A stretch of 64,000 nt of DNA from Gigaspora rosea (taxonomy: Eukaryota; Glomeromycota; Glomeromycetes; Diversisporales; Gigasporaceae). The position numbers and the translations under genes were made by a program. Below the pieces are notes generated by a model. The model was not told the DNA's origin, ran no database searches, and saw only the letters and a list, made by a program, of their open reading frames with translations. Positions within the stretch are counted from its first letter, which is position 1. Every line of letters begins with the position of its first letter. The stretch lies in NCBI GenBank assembly GCA_003550325.1, contig QKWP01000068.1, forward strand, positions 62,001-126,000. Reading direction: 5' to 3'. Positions 1 to 11,900 of the stretch are shown piece after piece.

Positions 1-3000
1 ACAATTTATTTGTGTCACACAATTAATCTATGATACCCCTTGTATAAATTAATAAACAATAGTGTGCAAATATAAGTATAAAAAGTCCAAAAAGATATTA
101 CTTTATCTACAATTTTCATAATCATAGCAAGATGAATCCCAAAAAATTTATTAGAATGAATTTTATTTAGAAATAAAGCTGAAAAGGTGATAGCCCATGC
201 TGGAGAATAACCATTTTATAGCCAATAAATTGAAGTTGTAGTAGTAGGAGTTATGGCAGCAAGATCTAATAAATATAGATTAAGTATACGCATATCTTAA
301 TAAATATTAAAAAAAACAACTTACCCAAAATATTAGACATATAAGTTAATGGTGCGAAAATAAATTGCCGTAATTCAAAAAACAAATGCCAAATACCAAA
401 ATAAATCGGTTAGTCTGAGAAATATTTTTGTAACATACTACAGCAATTATGAAACTAGAAGAAAAACTCTATAAATTGCCCAAATAATATTTTTACCGTA
501 TGTATTCCATTTAAATTCAAGTAGTGCTTTTCCATTTAAATATATATAAAATTCTTCATTTATTATTTCATCCTTATTTGAATGTGTAAAAGGATTGGGA
601 CTAGGTAACAATAATTGTTTTACAATTCAAAAAAAAAGCATAACTAATTTGAAAATTTGAAAGCTATATTTAAAATAGGTTTGCAAATTAATCTAACGAT
701 TCCAAAGATTAGAAATTAAATATATCAAGAAATTATGAGTTATGTAAATGATAATATCTTCCGTAACTGGAAAGATGTGAAGTAGTAGATTTTGGATTTT
801 ACGAGATTAGTAGGAACTACAAATACTATAAAAGATGAAATGCTTGCTATGAATGCAGGATAGTTTTCTACTAATTCATTAAAGTTTTCAAAAATAATAC
901 TCAATAATGAAATTTTAGAAATTAAACTCATTCATACATTTGCTACCTAAAAATCGAACCCATTTATCATTCCTTAGTTTAATAAATATTTTCATGAGAT
1001 CTTTTCCATAGCATATTAAATAAAATTCTTCATCGATACTACTTCCAAAAACTCTTCGAAAAGTTCTTTTCCACCAAATTTAATATCTAATTTTTTAACA
1101 ATTGTTTCATAACTTGAAGTAGGAAGAATTCGTCCTGGTTTCCAGTCTATAAATAGATATTTAAACTTTGTCTTATCAAAATCTTCAAGCTTGAAATCCT
1201 CTAAACGATTATTCCAATCGTTCCAATAATAATGCATCTTAATGTACTGTACTTAAGTTTATAAATCCAGATGAATACACCAATACGTGTAATCAGTGTT
1301 GGCAATTTTTATCAGCCAACCCAAATTTTTTGGCCATTTCGGCCATTGGCTAGCCAAGGCCAATAGCCAATGGCCAAGCTTTGGCCAAAAGTTTTTGATT
1401 TTTTTTCTAATATTAGCCAATCATGTTACAAGCTTTACTTATACAAATGCTTGGCCATTCGGCCAAATAATTTTTTTGCCTTTTTCGGCCATTGACCTCG
1501 GCCATTATGGCCGGCCAAATGTTCAAGTGACAACACTGCGTGTAATCGTAACGAAATCATCATTGTCAAGAACTTCACAATGAAAAAATTTTTTTCATCT
1601 GTATAAAATGACGGAAGAATATTCAATTGTTTTTTTTTTATCATCTAGATTCCATTCATTCGTACGATAATTAAAATCTATTAATGTAAGTATGACTGAT
1701 TTGTCCAATTTCCATTTTAAAAATTTTCCTTCAGATTCTTTTCTGCCACCATTATAATTATTTATAATTTTTATAATTTCAATCGTCTTTTTAGACGGAG
1801 TTGTAATACTATTTCTATCATTTAAGTCTTTTCGTAAATATTCGACCGATTCATTAGAATTATCGTGGACTAATTTTTTAATTGATAAATTTCCATCAAT
1901 TGCATAAATTATTTGGATCAAATTGAATTTGTAAGGTTCTTGAATTTGGTTCACTTCAATCTTTTCAAAAAGTTTACTTGCATTTATTGGATTTGTAAGA
2001 TAATAAGGATACAATAAACTATATCTATTTTTTGAAATGTCAATAAATAATCTTTTCCCTTTTGGGAAGTAATTAAGTGAAATCTATCTATTGCAAATTT
2101 CGTATTAACTAAAATAAAAGATAAGAAATAAATATAAAAAAAAATTATATCTGAACAGTTATTAGAATAATACGAAAACTTACGGAATGATAGATTTATC
2201 CCAGTTTCAGTGGAAAAAACGTATAAATTTGTTTCTTTAAATTCTTTATTTTCAGTACATACTACTAACAGCTCTTCATCATCACTAATTTCAATATGTT
2301 TAAGTATATGACGCCACTCTATTAAAATACGAGTTTTAGCCGATAAATCATCAATATCCCACATTGTGATCTCATTAATCGTATCATTAAATAAGATCAA
2401 TTTGCCTTTAGGTGTAATATAAATTTTTTTAAAATATTATAGCTCAATCCTTTGATTTACAAGTCAACTCTTATTATCTTTACTTGAAAAAACATATGCT
2501 CTGTAATATTTGGCATTGACCATTATGATGTTTCCGTTATCTCTAAATGATAAGAAGTCAATTTCTTTCTGCTAATCAGGAAATGCTAATATTATCTCTT
2601 TATCAGGGGTTTCAAAATCGAAAATTTCTTGAAAAAAAAACATGCACATAAATACGATGAGTCTATTTGATTTTATTGAAACAACAATAATTTTAAAATT
2701 TATGCATAACTTACTGAAATTACAAGGATCGATTCTATTAAGACTAATTGAAAGTTGTTTATTATCCGAAATTGCAAATATTTTTCTAATTGAAACTATT
2801 ATCCAAAATTGTATTTATTTTTACATTTATGCTAATATTGCCAATATTAATTGTCTTTACATTCGTTAAAAATTCCTCTTTACTCTCTTGGCTAAGGATA
2901 AAACAAAGACTAATATCATTATCTTCATGTAGTGCAGCAACATGTTTTAAGTTAGGAGAGCAGACGATTTCCAAAATTTTCTTATTTTTATTTTTATCTA

Positions 3001-3050
3001 GAGCCGCCTCGCCTCCACTGAAATTTCCAAGTGAGAATTATCTGAATTAG
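1..3050 (-). pseudogene. Decayed WD40/TRP-channel-like protein gene (Rhizophagus family)
   Basis: Read on the minus strand from about 2,974 to 1, frame fragments follow the order of a large glomeromycete family that joins a WD40-like N-terminus to a TRP-like ion-transport domain. Fragments: SPNLKHVAALHEDNDIS (2,974-2,790), INEITMWDIDDLSAKTRI and YVFSTETGINLSF (2,400-2,170), SITTPSKKTIEIIK (2,014-1,595), MHYYWNDWNNRLEDF and SSYETIVKKLDIKFGG (1,237-1,016), ISLLSIIFENFNEL (931-740), then hydrophobic segments with stops in 1-560. It has many frameshifts and stops. A MITE splits the coding sequence at 1,294-1,538. Family recognition is from memory of the sequence style. Confidence 0.6.
1286..1546. 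mobile_element. hAT-type MITE with 8-bp target duplication
   Basis: A 245-bp element (1,294-1,538) with termini CAGTGTTG and CAACACTG. It is flanked by the 8-bp direct repeat CGTGTAAT (1,286-1,293 and 1,539-1,546), as expected for hAT transposition. The interior is a dense set of GGCCA/TGGCC motifs that can fold back. The flanking coding frame is restored if the element and one repeat are removed (…FVTITR / IGVFIW…). Confidence 0.85.
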
Positions 3051-3059
3051 ATGCCATTC

Positions 3060-3560
3060 CTAATTAGATGTCATTCCTAATTATATGTCTTTGATGGATT
3101 GTGATCCAGTTTTTGCATATAATATTTTTAAAAATAACGCTATAAAAAGATTAGACAAAGATTTTTTAATCGTATTGAAATTTTTAAAGATTAAATACGC
3201 CATAATCTGTAAATATTTAAAAATATTTGTGGCAATGTTGTTCCTATGCTTGTTGTTTCAGTTCTAGCGCCTGACGCGTGACATTCACATGACCACGCTA
3301 TTTGAATTGGTAAAAATTTCATAAATTTTAAAATCATATCAAAATTTCATAAATCTTTATAATTTACAATGTATTTATATATCGGCAAATGTAATAAAAT
3401 TTTTAGTAATTTGATTTGTAAATAAATGACCGTTATTCTCACGCAATAATTATCACGGATAAGAAATTAAATAATTATATGCTTGCTTTCGAATAATAAA
3501 TAACTGTCATGCTCACATGATAAAAATAAGATACAGGACGTGTAGTTTATGAGTTCATGA
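3060..3560. other. AT-rich intergenic, nothing recognised
   Basis: No convincing coding sequence. The short plus-strand ORF at 3,085-3,267 has no similarity I can name. Confidence 0.4.
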
Positions 3561-3799
3561 TGTTTTTTTATTTATTATTATTATTTTTTTACCTCCCTCC
3601 GCTATCCTGAAGGTCCTTAGACAACTTTAGGATCTCTTACATACCAGAGTTATCATTCTGCAATTTAATGTACGGAATAGTGACCGCTAATTCTTCACCA
3701 TACTCGTGAGATAACATGTTCTATTAAGATCGTCCCAGGTTCCTGGCCCCGCAGTGTAGGATCCCCGACTTCGAGATCTAATTTCACATGACCAAACAG

Positions 3800-4388
3800 T
3801 AGGGATGTTAAGTCGTTTGGCCTGAACTAGTTTGACTGAGTTTAAATTCAGGCCGTTATAATCAAGATCGAACCTGCGGAACTAATTCGTTTATTGGAGT
3901 AATATTTATTATGTCATAAATAATGGATTATTTAGTTTATCTTGTTATATTAAATTTTTGTCATATAGCAAATAATAATTGTAATGAGTCATTCAATTTA
4001 TTTCCAATATATATTAAAATTATTGTATATTCAAGAATTTGTATACTTTAAAATAAATCCTCGTAATTTATTACTATCAATAAATAATTGCATCTATATA
4101 ACCATTGATCTATTAAAACATAAAGAAAATCAAACCAGCGCTAAAAAAAAAATAAAGTAAAATAAAATAAACTGCTTCTCAAAGTATAGGTATAGTTAGT
4201 ATGGCTATATCTAATATTTTTGCTTTTTTACGTATTGGGGTATTTTTTTCACTTTTTTACATATTGAAAAAAGATTATAAATCTAAATTCGTGTAACAAA
4301 CAATTTAAAAACTAGTTAGATTCAGTTTATGTAGTGCACTGCTAGTTCAGAATTGAAACAGTCTATTTTAAACGGTTTAACATCCCTA
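3800..4388. mobile_element. TIR element (GGGATGTTAA termini)
   Basis: Ends TAGGGATGTTAAGTCGTTT and AAACGGTTTAACATCCCTA are inverted repeats of about 18 bp. The AT-rich interior has no ORF. It appears to be inserted in SINE-like sequence. Confidence 0.65.
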
Positions 4389-4394
4389 CCCACC

Positions 4395-4645
4395 AGCTGG
4401 ATCACCTGTTTTTGATTTTTTTTTCAATGTCCTTAATCTTAAACCGGGCTTCCTCAATGTTAACGTCGTTTGTCACCTGATCTGGTTATCCCGACTCTGT
4501 GGCTATGCCGGTGACTGCTTTCTTTCGTATGAATCTTGTTCTTCCTTCTTTTTATGGAAATCAAGTATTCGTCGTTCTGTGAACTTGAACCCACGACCTT
4601 GCAATTGTGACCCGGAGTGCTAACCACTGCACAATCAACCAATGG
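4395..4645 (-). mobile_element. tRNA-derived SINE head
   Basis: On the minus strand the sequence starts with a tRNA-like polymerase III promoter: box A-like GTGGTTAGCACTCCGGG, then box B-like GGTCGTGGGTTCAAGTTC. The same head and adjoining body recur at 22,700-22,988. GC-rich sequence of similar style at 3,590-3,790 may be the other end, separated by the TIR element at 3,800-4,388. Confidence 0.65.
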
Positions 4646-5512
4646 TTATAGTTTATAATGTTAAAAAATTTTTTAAACTTTTTATTGCAAACTATCTCTA
4701 TTTCAAATAATAGTAATATAAAGAAAAATGATAATCATAAGGCAGGAGTAGAATAAGTTAATCTCGTGATATTGGGGCGCGATAATAACATCGAACTCAA
4801 GGGCTTGATACGTAGTTTTTATTCATATTACACTATATAGTTGAAAAGAACTAATTAAAGACATAGAGCTCGGCAAGGTCCAGAATGGATCAACCTACCA
4901 GCTTCTTTGGACATTTAATTATAGGAGCCTCTCACATACTCCCGTACAGCACATAAGAGAACTCTTAATAATACTAGCAGAGGTTATAATGTTGTATTAT
5001 TTACTTTTTTGTGTTTAATCAATGACCGGTCAAAGAAATTAAATCCATCGCACTATACGTACGTACGCACATCAACATACACACATGAACGAATAATAGA
5101 ATTATAAAGTCACAAGTTTCAATCTTCCAATCAGATCCTCGGATTTGTACACTTTACTTAACTCTCCAGTAAACCATACGCTTCGTACTTTGTACTACGT
5201 TCCTGGTAATCTTACTATAGTAGGCCAATCATATAGTACTGCACTATGTTCGTAAATAATTTAGCGTGAAACACCCCCAATAGTGCATATATTGCCTTTA
5301 ATATCATCTAATCTAGAATAAAAGAGAATTTCTGAAGGTGTCTATTGAGTTTTACCATATTTTTCTCCAGAAATCTTAGAAAGAAAACCATGCATGCATA
5401 ATTATACATCAATCGTTGTGTAAGCCCAAATCAGGCGGTGAGCACATGAATATGGATTTCGCTCAATTCACCAAAAGCTATTCCTCAACAGGACACATAG
5501 TCGACATCACAT

Positions 5513-5880
5513 AGAGTTAGGGTCAGCATTTAGGTAGTTGTGGCTATACATTTTTGATGTATTGTCACCGTGTGTAAATGCCTGTCGGGAATTAGTTTTC
5601 GGAGAATCGTACCGTAACCCGTAGATGTACCCATGGGCATAGGCATGGACGGGTACAGGAATGGGCATGGGCGTGGGCACAGGCATGGAACAGGCAAAGG
5701 CATGGGCATGGCATGAATTTTGATAGTGCTGCCGGTATTTTGTGTCTGTATTTTGTGCGGCGTTTTTGCCTGGCATTAATTAATGGAACCTTTGTGCTCA
5801 TAGACACAGGCACCGCATGAGGACTAGTGCCTGGCCTGGTGCCAATATGCCTGGCATGGGCATTTGCAGACCCCTAACTA
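5513..5880. repeat. TIR-like element with GGCATG-rich minisatellite
   Basis: The ends read AGTTAGGGTCAGCATTTA and the inverse of TAGTTAGGGGTCTGCAAATG. Between them 5,630-5,720 and 5,780-5,860 are made of GGCATG/GGCACA units. Open frames here are by-products of the short repeat. Confidence 0.5.
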
Positions 5881-5961
5881 TTTGGTTGCATTAATTTATT
5901 AAATAATGATAATTATCTTTAACCAATCAATCGGTCGACATTCTTGAAAAGCAATTCAAAC

Positions 5962-6625
5962 TTTTTTTTTAGAGGAAATTACATATAAAGGCCTGAAAAA
6001 TGAAAATCATTACATATAAAGGCCCAAAGTGAAAATAATTAAATATAAGGGCCCAAATTTTGAAAATTTTACAATTAAAGGACTAAAATAATTGCGTTAC
6101 GACGAAAGTGGTTTTTTGAACATTGTCACTGTATATATGCAATACTTACATTTTATACTATATCCTTTAGCTTAATAAAACTTCTTTTAACCAAAATACA
6201 GTTTAAATGGGTTAAGCACGATATTTATCAATATTGTAATGTTCATTCGGTCTAAGCTAATAAGTCTTCACTGCACCAAAATTAGTTATGAACATGAGTC
6301 ATATTTTGTGAATTCTACTATGCGTTAACCAAAGATATTAAGAATCGCAAAAACTCATTTGTACGCATAGAGAAAGTTAAATTATGAGATGCTAAGAGAA
6401 TAAATGAAATGATTAAAAAGTAGCACGTTCAACATTCAAAAGAAAATTACATTCATATAATTATAAATGTTAAAAAACTTGCATTTAATTAATTAATCAA
6501 TATAAATTTGGTCCCTTTACAGTAAAATTTAAAATTTGGCCCTTATATTTAATTGTTTTCATTTTGGGCCCTTATATGTAATTATTTTCATTTTTCGGGC
6601 TCATATATGTAATTTCCTCTTTTTT
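5962..6625. mobile_element. Foldback element with ~115-bp inverted arms
   Basis: The left arm (GAGGAAATTACATATAAAGG, then repeated ATTACATATAAGGGCCCAAA-like units, 5,970-6,085) is matched inversely by 6,510-6,620. Each arm holds three to four copies of a unit around 'ATATAAGGGCCC'. No ORF in the centre. Confidence 0.7.
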
Positions 6626-7120
6626 ATAATAATTATTTTAATAATATTAATTTTATTCAGTGAGAATGAAATTTAATCAATCGAGGTATCCATTAAACAT
6701 TTCAAATGCCCAGTTTTGGCAAAATATATATTTATTTATATCTAAAATTTGTAAAAATAAATATTAAATTTAATAAAACATATATATATATTTAACAAGA
6801 ATTTGCAAAAGTAAAAAAAATTCTAAAAATCTTTTATTTGTAAACAAAATATTTGCTATAAAAAATGTATATATTATATATATTAAGATAAAAAAAAACT
6901 TAAACAAGATAAGAAAAAAATCTTAATATTATATAATATATACAATATTTCAATTATCTAATAATTAAAAATTAAACTTATTATTAATAAAATAGATATA
7001 TTTAACAAATTACTATTGGTAAAAAATAAAAATTTATAATGATGTTAATAGCAATGTGTATTTATGCTTACTCGATAAGAACTTCTCATATTTAGCAATA
7101 TTGCTACTTAATTTCTAAAT
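6626..7120. other. AT-rich 3' flank of gene A, conserved in copy D
   Basis: No gene. The stretch 6,900-7,120 is similar to 62,440-62,675, so the duplication that produced copies A and D includes sequence past the stop codon, probably the 3' UTR. Confidence 0.6.
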
Positions 7121-8931
7121 TTACAAATTGTCAATACTGTATTGTTAAAGTCAAAGTAATAAAGCTATTGAACAATTAATTAATACTTGCCAACTAAAAA
7201 ATTATAGTTATTTAAAAAATTATTTTATTTAATACTTTTGAAATTTATTAAAAATATATGTGTCGTACTTACGTCCTTGCAAGAATATAATTTTAAATAA
7301 ATTAAATATTTACAAAAATTTCAATAGGTTTTACAAATTAAAAGATAGATTAATAGCTTTTACTTACAATCTAAAATTGATAACATTATATATTACGTAT
7401 TATGCACTTTAAATTCAATTTAATTACGATCAAATATATGAAATACTCACTCGCTAATACAATTATTTGAAAAACACATAAAATTAATTTATTATATAAC
7501 ATTAGTTTATAAATGATAGTAAGTTGAACTTTTTACTCACGATCTGGTTAAATTATTTAAGTAAACTTTTGATTATAATTCAGCGTAAAATAAGTATGAA
7601 TTATATATACTTACAAACTATTATGAAATATAAAATCATTAAATAAAAATTTAGATTTACAAAAAAATTGATAGTGTGATATATATACTTACACACTATA
7701 ATTGATATATAATTAATAAAAAGACATTTGTGAATTTTTTTTAAAATAAATATATTTATGCTCACGCTCTGGCAATTTGATATAATTAAAAATAATTCGA
7801 TTCTAAGTGTTAATTTTTTTTTGAAACTTGATTCAACAAATAGATATAAATGAAATTTATACTAACTGCCTGTAATTAAAAAAATAGTAAGCAATAATTA
7901 TGAAGTGTTATAATAAGTTTAAATAGACAGATTTACTCACATGCTTAAATTTAAAAATATTATTTCAAAATAAATAATCTTAATTTAACAAATTGATTCA
8001 AGCAATCTATCAAATTGGTACTTACATTCTAATAAAAAATTATAAGTGAATTATGAATATATATAACGAGCAGCTATGAATATTTTACTTACTCTCTGAT
8101 GATCGATATAATGATTAATTATTAATTTATTAAACGTTTATAGCACTAATTTATTGATTTTATAATATAATTTATACTTACTTTCTAGTATTAAAGCAAT
8201 TATTTGCAGTAATTTATTATAAATCCAATCCAATTAATGTTAAACCTTATACTCACACACTGATAGGTTAATATCAGATATGATTTGTTTAATAATTTAA
8301 AACGATATTTAGAAATATATTTTTTTTTAGACTGCTTGAAATTGCAACTTCGTTTAACTATCCCCTCCTTCCACCTCAAGGGATACCGGAGCTAAAAAAA
8401 GTCAATCAGAACGACCGTTTCGTTTTAAGATTTCAGTAAGTCATTTGCATGTAAGCCGGCCAATTATAATAGGATTATGTTGAATGTAATGGTCTCTGTT
8501 TAAATTCTGAATTTGACTACTACTGCACTTAAACTCCATAATGGAGCATTAAACAAAAATTATAATTTCAAACAGTCATAATAAATTACTAAATGCTATT
8601 GAACTTACTTTCTAGAAATAAATTTTATTATTTTAAATCATGAGAAGCTGCTAATTAAGCAAATAAACGAAAACAGCCAAACTTACAAGCTGATTTACGA
8701 AATATTTGAAGTAAATGCTTTGATTAAAGTTAGTGAAAATAATCATATTTACTATGATACACTCACAATCTAGTAATTAATATAATTTAAGTGTTAGTTG
8801 CATTAATTAATTGAAATCGCTTTAACAGATGAATTATATTATAATTACGTTCTGGTAAATATAATTTGTTAAATATCAGCACTGCTATTTATAAATAGGT
8901 ATGATATAGCTAATTAAACTATACTTACTGA
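7121..8931 (-). other. Micro-exon array of gene A, block 5 and terminal exon (exons 80-99)
   Basis: Exons: 8929-8931 TCA; 8849-8851 AAC (donor GTAATT); 8767-8769 ATT; 8687-8689 CTT; 8609-8611 AAA; 8257-8259 TGT; 8182-8184 AAA; 8093-8095 AGA; 8026-8028 AAT; 7941-7943 CAT; 7867-7869 GCA; 7766-7768 AGC; 7693-7695 TGT; 7615-7617 TTT; 7541-7543 ATC; 7451-7453 CGA; 7368-7370 ATT; 7273-7275 GAC; 7191-7193 TTG (GC donor GCAAGT); terminal 7121-7136 after ATACAG, ending in TAA. The product includes TFLNVKEIMQAVLSEL and ends IDNL. Copy D aligns unit by unit with exons 81-96, and its stop is at the homologous position. Confidence 0.85.
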
Positions 8932-11900
8932 CTATTAATTGACAAATGCTTAATATTAAATAATGTCATATATAAAATATAATTAATTTAACGAGAATAT
9001 ACACTTACTTGTTGCTATTTGATATATTAATTCATTAATTCATAAATTTACATAAGGCTATGCAAAGTAAGCTATGCAAAGTTAATTAATTGGTTCTCGT
9101 AACCCGGCCGGGTCAAATTTTGAAAATCTTTATAACATTTTTATATGTTTTAATAACCGGAAGAATTTTTTAAAAAAAATTTTAACCAATTTTAAAAATT
9201 ATTATATATAAAATTTTTAAAAAAACTCGGCCGGGTCTATTTAAAAAGTTTCATGATACGAGAACCAATAAACTAAATTTGTGACATAATAATAAATTTT
9301 GTCACTCACATGCTAGTAGTTTATTTATTTATTTATTTATTTAGAATTAGTAATTTTATAAAAAAAAAAAACTGTGATAGAACTTAATATTTACCCGCTA
9401 GTAGTTTAATAAATTTATTTTAATTGTAAATTTATTGTAAAATCTATTTACAAATAAATATATACAGTATAATAGATTTGTACTCACTCGCTGATAGTTT
9501 GATATAAATTATATCTTTTAGAAATAATTCATTATGCGTAGTTATTAAAATAGAGCTCTATACTTACTTACTGGAAATTGTTATTCATAATATTGATTAA
9601 CATTAACCTTTTGTGAAAATAAATAGGCATATAATAAATTCATACTTACTTGCTGATAGTCGTAGGTAGCATTATTCAGTACAATCATCTAGGGTATAAA
9701 ATAAACATACACAACAGAATTTATACTCACTCACTAATTATAGTAGATATATTATTTAATTATTTGTAATATTATCATTAATAATTCATTATATTATATG
9801 TATTCAAACTTACGTCCTATAATAATACACATATTCATTTCGGCCAAATTTTTGTACTTTCAGAAATGTTTTACTTTATTAAATTTTTATATTCACCATC
9901 TGGTAATTTAATTCACATAATGCTTAGTACAAGTGTATAGAATTTTATATTTAATACAATAGAGTAGCTATACTTTGTACTCACAAACTTGTATTTGATA
10001 AGGCATAAAATTGTTAAAAATATTTAATAAATCAAGTGATGATAATATATTAAAAAAAAATTATTAAAACTTACTTCCTTTATTTATATTATTTATTAAT
10101 GTATTATTTAATTAATAAAATTCTATTATAAAATAATAGAATTTATACCCACATTCTGGTGATTATGAAATTTGTGTAATTGTTTTAAGCATGGTTTGTA
10201 AACTTTAATTCAAAATCTAAATGCACAATCAAATTTATACTCACACACTGGAATTCAATGTAGTTTAATTAATAGCTATTCGTTGTAATGTTTTAATTTA
10301 ATAAAAACTATATGTAATACTGTACTTACATCCTGTTGTTGATATATTATTCAATATAATTAATCGCATTATTAATAATATATGAATAGCGATAATCGAT
10401 TTTATACATACTCGCTGGTAGTTGATTTTAAGAAATAAAACGAAATATTGTTTATCCTTCATTCATTGTTAAAATCTTAACAAATATATGGGTGCCTTAT
10501 ATTAAAAGAGCCATTTTGTCAATTTTTCAAAAATTTTTCACTTGATTTTTGAATAGACATATATTCGATAAAAAAGCTAAACCTGATATTATATAATAAA
10601 AAGATCCACAAAATGAATTTAAAAAATTTTGTGTTTCTATTTATAGATCATTTTTAAATCCAATTTACTTAAAATTTGTTTATATGCAAAATAGGTCTTT
10701 TTAATACGAGACACCCCATATATAATTAATTGAACTTTGTACCCACGTTCTGACAGTTTAGATAGTTTAGATTATAATAAATTAAACATTATTTAGACAT
10801 AATTAGGTGAGAAACTCTTGATTTAAATAAGCTTACTTTCTAATGTAAATGAAATATTATTAAGTGATAATTTAGTTTGAAATTTGATTAATACGTAACA
10901 ACACCTACCTTTCGACTCTGATAGTTAAGGTAATATGTAATTGTTTATGATATGCATTAAAATTCTAACGCTAACAATTAACATATAAAAGTTGAATTTA
11001 TACTCACTCACTGGAATAAATACAATTTGTTTAATCAATAAATTACAATATATTATTGACAATTAAGGATTGTTTGTTAAGACCAATTCATTATGAAGTG
11101 ATGTTAATAAATGAGCTAATTTATTGTTAAAATGGAAATGTGAAGTCAAACTTACGATTGACCTAAACCGATCCAACTTGCATTTGGCGTAATTTTTGTT
11201 AATTAGTGTGAATTTTGATTCATAGGATGAGTCAATAATTCATTTAAAGATGATTCAAATTAATACTAACGATCTAATAATTTAAAATAATTTTAAATAT
11301 TTATTTAATAGCGAAATAAATTTAAATATTATTTAGTAGAGAAATTGATCTCATTATCTTACTCATAGCTAAATAATTGATAATAATATTTAATAATTGC
11401 ATCATTAATAAGTTCAAATTTAGCCTTATGTATTTAGCACTTATTAATCTTAATAACGAGTACGTTATCGAACTTTATACTCACGAGCTGTAGAATAAAT
11501 GGTTTATGAATTTTTTAGCATTTAAATTTATTATAAAATATTTTTATTAAATAGATCTAATTATATATTAGACTTACCGCCTTATAATTAAGAATATTTA
11601 GTAATTATACGAAATAAATTCAATAATCAATAAATTTTTATAACATACTAATAGTTGAAATTAAATGTAGAACTATAATTTAAAAAGTAAAAATTACACT
11701 TACATGCTGGTGATTTGGTTAGCATAATCAGTTGAGAATTTCACAGTGTTAATTCATAATTTTAATAATTAAACTTACTAGCTGATAATTTTCCCAATTA
11801 CGAATTTTAAGTTGTACTTAGTAATAATTTAACATATATTTTAGCAAATAAGATGAATATAGTGACTTACTCCCTAAAAATTAGCCAATTATGCAATGAA

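Larger units (their letters stand above)
9009..11010 (-). other. Micro-exon array of gene A, block 4 (exons 61-79)
   Basis: Exons: 11008-11010 TGA; 10909-10917 (9 nt, AGTCGAAAG); 10837-10839 AAA; 10747-10749 AAC; 10412-10414 CGA (donor GTATGT); 10330-10332 GAT; 10245-10247 TGT; 10153-10155 AAT; 10075-10077 GAA; 9985-9987 TTT; 9897-9899 ATG; 9814-9816 GAC; 9731-9733 TGA; 9650-9652 CAA; 9568-9570 TAA; 9488-9490 CGA; 9395-9397 CGG; 9310-9312 CAT; 9009-9014 CAACAA. The triplets TGA, TGA and TAA are not stops because each is read across its exon junction. The product includes EVERKTEIVMNLW. Introns at 10,415-10,746 and 9,015-9,309 carry TIR elements. Confidence 0.83.

Noticed and set aside
1296-1644. 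ORFs on both strands over the GGCCA-rich stretch
   Set aside because: They fall within or across the MITE at 1,294-1,538.
4560-4640. A functional tRNA gene
   Set aside because: Box A and B are present but no complete cloverleaf or anticodon arm is seen; it is a SINE head, repeated at 22,915-22,988.
5507-5813. Minus-strand ORFs rich in Pro/Ala/His
   Set aside because: Produced by the GGCATG minisatellite; no start context or family resemblance.
11630-11660. An extra micro-exon near 11,640
   Set aside because: The AG of the acceptor overlaps the GTATGT donor, so no exon can be defined. Possibly a lost unit.
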